From Burkholderiales bacterium RIFCSPHIGHO2_01_FULL_63_240 (GTDB lineage Bacteria > Pseudomonadota > Gammaproteobacteria > Burkholderiales > Burkholderiaceae_C): a stretch of DNA of 64,000 nt. Below the pieces are notes generated by a model, which worked only from the letters and a program-made list of their open reading frames with translations, ran no database searches and was not told where the DNA came from. The stretch covers positions 391,453 through 455,452 of the forward strand of contig MERU01000009.1 in assembly GCA_001770725.1 (NCBI GenBank), in the 5' to 3' direction. Below, one piece after another: positions 63,255 through 64,000 of the stretch (positions are counted from its first letter, which is position 1; every line of letters begins with the position of its first letter). The position numbers and the translations under genes are program-made.

Positions 63255-63497
63255 TTATTGCTCTGACTCCTCTCGCTTGGTTACAAGCGGCACAAGAAAA
63301 AACAAACTGATAGCTACATATAGCAGACCAATGATGGACCGCAAGGAGCCGGTTCCGAGTAACGCGCTGAGAGCCTTGTACGTACCGCATTGCTTGGAGC
63401 ACAGCGTGAGCGGGTCAACGTCAGACGTGAGTATCGACACGCCATACGCCAGCAAGATGCTGCCAATGATGGCTGCGCCGACCTTGAGGATTCGCAT
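63255..63497 (-). CDS. Two-helix small membrane protein, cassette-encoded
   Basis: 80 residues from MRILKVG. Two hydrophobic helices (VGAAIIGSILLAYGVSILT and IIGLLYVAISLFFLVPLV) flank a short loop with two Cys (TLCSKQCGTYKAL). Unknown family. The longer upstream frame reads through the attC. The stop lies 66 bases before the downstream attC. Confidence 0.75.
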   Translation of the reverse strand: MRILKVGAAIIGSILLAYGVSILTSDVDPLTLCSKQCGTYKALSALLGTGSLRSIIGLLYVAISLFFLVPLVTKREESEQ

Positions 63498-63506
63498 GCT
63501 GGAGAT

Positions 63507-63600
63507 GCCTAACGCCCGCGGTAAGCCGCGCCGGAGTGCGAAGCACGGAGGGCACCCGCAAGCGCAGCTTGTGGGCGTCGGCTTGACCAAAATGTTAGGC
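63507..63600 (-). other. attC recombination site (94 bp)
   Basis: GCCTAAC (63507-63513) and GTTAGGC (63594-63600), arms GTAAGCCGCGCCGGAG and GTGGGCGTCGGCTTGACC; a different attC subfamily from its neighbours. Confidence 0.92.
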
Positions 63601-63630
63601 TGGTGGCAAATGCTGATGCCGGGCGTAATT

Positions 63631-63846
63631 TCATTTGGCTTTGACTTCAAGGGCTGATGCGATACGTTCAAGGTTTAGATTCAATCGCTTCGTTTCTGCG
63701 ATGTGGTCAGTCAAGTAGGATCGGACCTCATCCATGTAGTCCGATTGTTTTTGCTGTGTACCACGCCAGCGCCGCATGAAGAAAGCCCAAACGCCGATTA
63801 ACAGGAGCATTGGGCCCCAACTGAAAAAGAACTCTTGAAGCATCAT
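63631..63846 (-). CDS. Small membrane protein with FtsH-like transmembrane segment, cassette-encoded
   Basis: About 70 residues from the double Met. One transmembrane helix, FFFSWGPMLLLIGVWAFFMRR, which closely resembles the second transmembrane helix of FtsH (SWFPMLLLIGVWIFFMRQM from memory). A charged coiled-coil-like tail follows (SDYMDEVRSYLTDHIAETKR, LNLNLERIASALEVKAK). No AAA or protease domain. It could be a free-standing partner or inhibitor of a membrane protein; function unknown. Confidence 0.78.
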   Translation of the reverse strand: MMLQEFFFSWGPMLLLIGVWAFFMRRWRGTQQKQSDYMDEVRSYLTDHIAETKRLNLNLERIASALEVKAK

Positions 63847-63916
63847 GGGTTTTCCGTTTGAAAATGGATTAGGGCATGCCTGACTGCTTTGCATGCCTGA
63901 CTGCTTTTTAAGAGAG

Positions 63917-64000
63917 GCCTAACGCCCAAGTTCAGGGGCGCACGCTTGGCGTGGCCGAAGCGATCGAACGTATTGGCGTCCCCTGCAACGCCCAGTTAGG
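63917..64000 (-). other. attC recombination site, cut by window end
   Basis: GCCTAAC (63917-63923) and GTTAGG at 63995-64000, with the last base beyond the window. Shows that the array continues to the right. Confidence 0.93.

Larger units (their letters stand above)
53385..64000 (-). mobile_element. Chromosomal integron gene-cassette array (attI-distal part)
   Basis: About 19 cassettes in tandem, each one gene (rarely none) plus an attC. All genes read on the minus strand. Many attC sites are near-identical 84-85 bp elements with boxes GCCTAAC and GTTAGGC and a shared GGCGTxGCCGAAGCG-like core, as in sedentary chromosomal integrons; class 1 mobile arrays have mixed attC sites. Genes commonly end with the TAA or TGA that is part of the R'' box. 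No integrase or attI is visible; the orientation places them to the right of base 64000. Base composition and cargo vary from cassette to cassette, unlike the flanking chromosome. Confidence 0.93.

Noticed and set aside
53385..64000. CRISPR array, because of regularly spaced palindromic repeats
   Set aside because: Repeats are 45-118 bp imperfect palindromes separated by genes of 200-900 bases, not short direct repeats with ~30-base spacers; no cas genes.

Overview
The window is high-GC chromosomal DNA of a betaproteobacterium, most likely in Burkholderiales. The pointers are the cytochrome bc1 - sspA - sspB order, the rapZ-recN-nadK block divergent from hrcA, several beta-oxidation and branched-chain ABC transporter genes, PEP-CTERM proteins and free-standing tail-collar proteins. 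The assignment is by gene content only.

Layout. 1-3.4 kb: the end of cytochrome b, cytochrome c1, sspA/sspB and tRNA-Thr. 3.6-7.3 kb: a DUF3309 peptide, a TolC-like outer-membrane protein, an isoaspartate-methyltransferase-like protein, and a TetR regulator divergent from a thioesterase. 7.4-23.3 kb: an acyl-CoA synthetase, a complete Liv-type ABC transporter (binding protein, two permeases, two ATPases) and a long beta-oxidation/SDR gene train. 23.3-23.7 kb: a gene-free nest of inverted repeats. 23.8-28.5 kb: rapZ, recN, nadK and hrcA. 28.6-31.3 kb: a minus-strand operon of one PEP-CTERM protein, three tandem tail-collar (microcystin-dependent-type) proteins and a DUF6916-like protein, followed by a CAT-anticodon tRNA.

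32-46.6 kb: two convergent nitrogen operons. The plus-strand one encodes a NitT/TauT-type ABC transporter, a creatininase-family amidohydrolase, a glutamine-synthetase-like ligase and a NikR-like regulator. The minus-strand one encodes two DUF1989-type proteins, a 1207-residue 'urea carboxylase', allophanate hydrolase and a CodA-like deaminase. A guanidine-I (ykkC) riboswitch aptamer lies directly upstream of the minus-strand operon (46493-46604). This argues that the pathway is guanidine carboxylation, then carboxyguanidine deimination, then allophanate hydrolysis. 46.7-53.3 kb: mtfA, a GAF-PAS-GGDEF-EAL protein, a methyltransferase and small housekeeping or hypothetical genes.

53.4-64.0 kb: the attI-distal part of a sedentary chromosomal integron. 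About 19 gene cassettes, all oriented on the minus strand, are separated by attC sites. Most sites at the right are near-identical 84-85 bp elements, and many cassette genes end inside the attC R'' box. Orientation implies that intI/attI lies to the right of the window; no integrase is visible here. Cargo: an acetyltransferase, GrpB-, MAPEG-, cupin-, excalibur-, ABM-, SRPBCC- and DHFR-like proteins, several small membrane proteins, two PEP-CTERM proteins, and a duplicated cassette with no convincing ORF. The array continues past base 64000.
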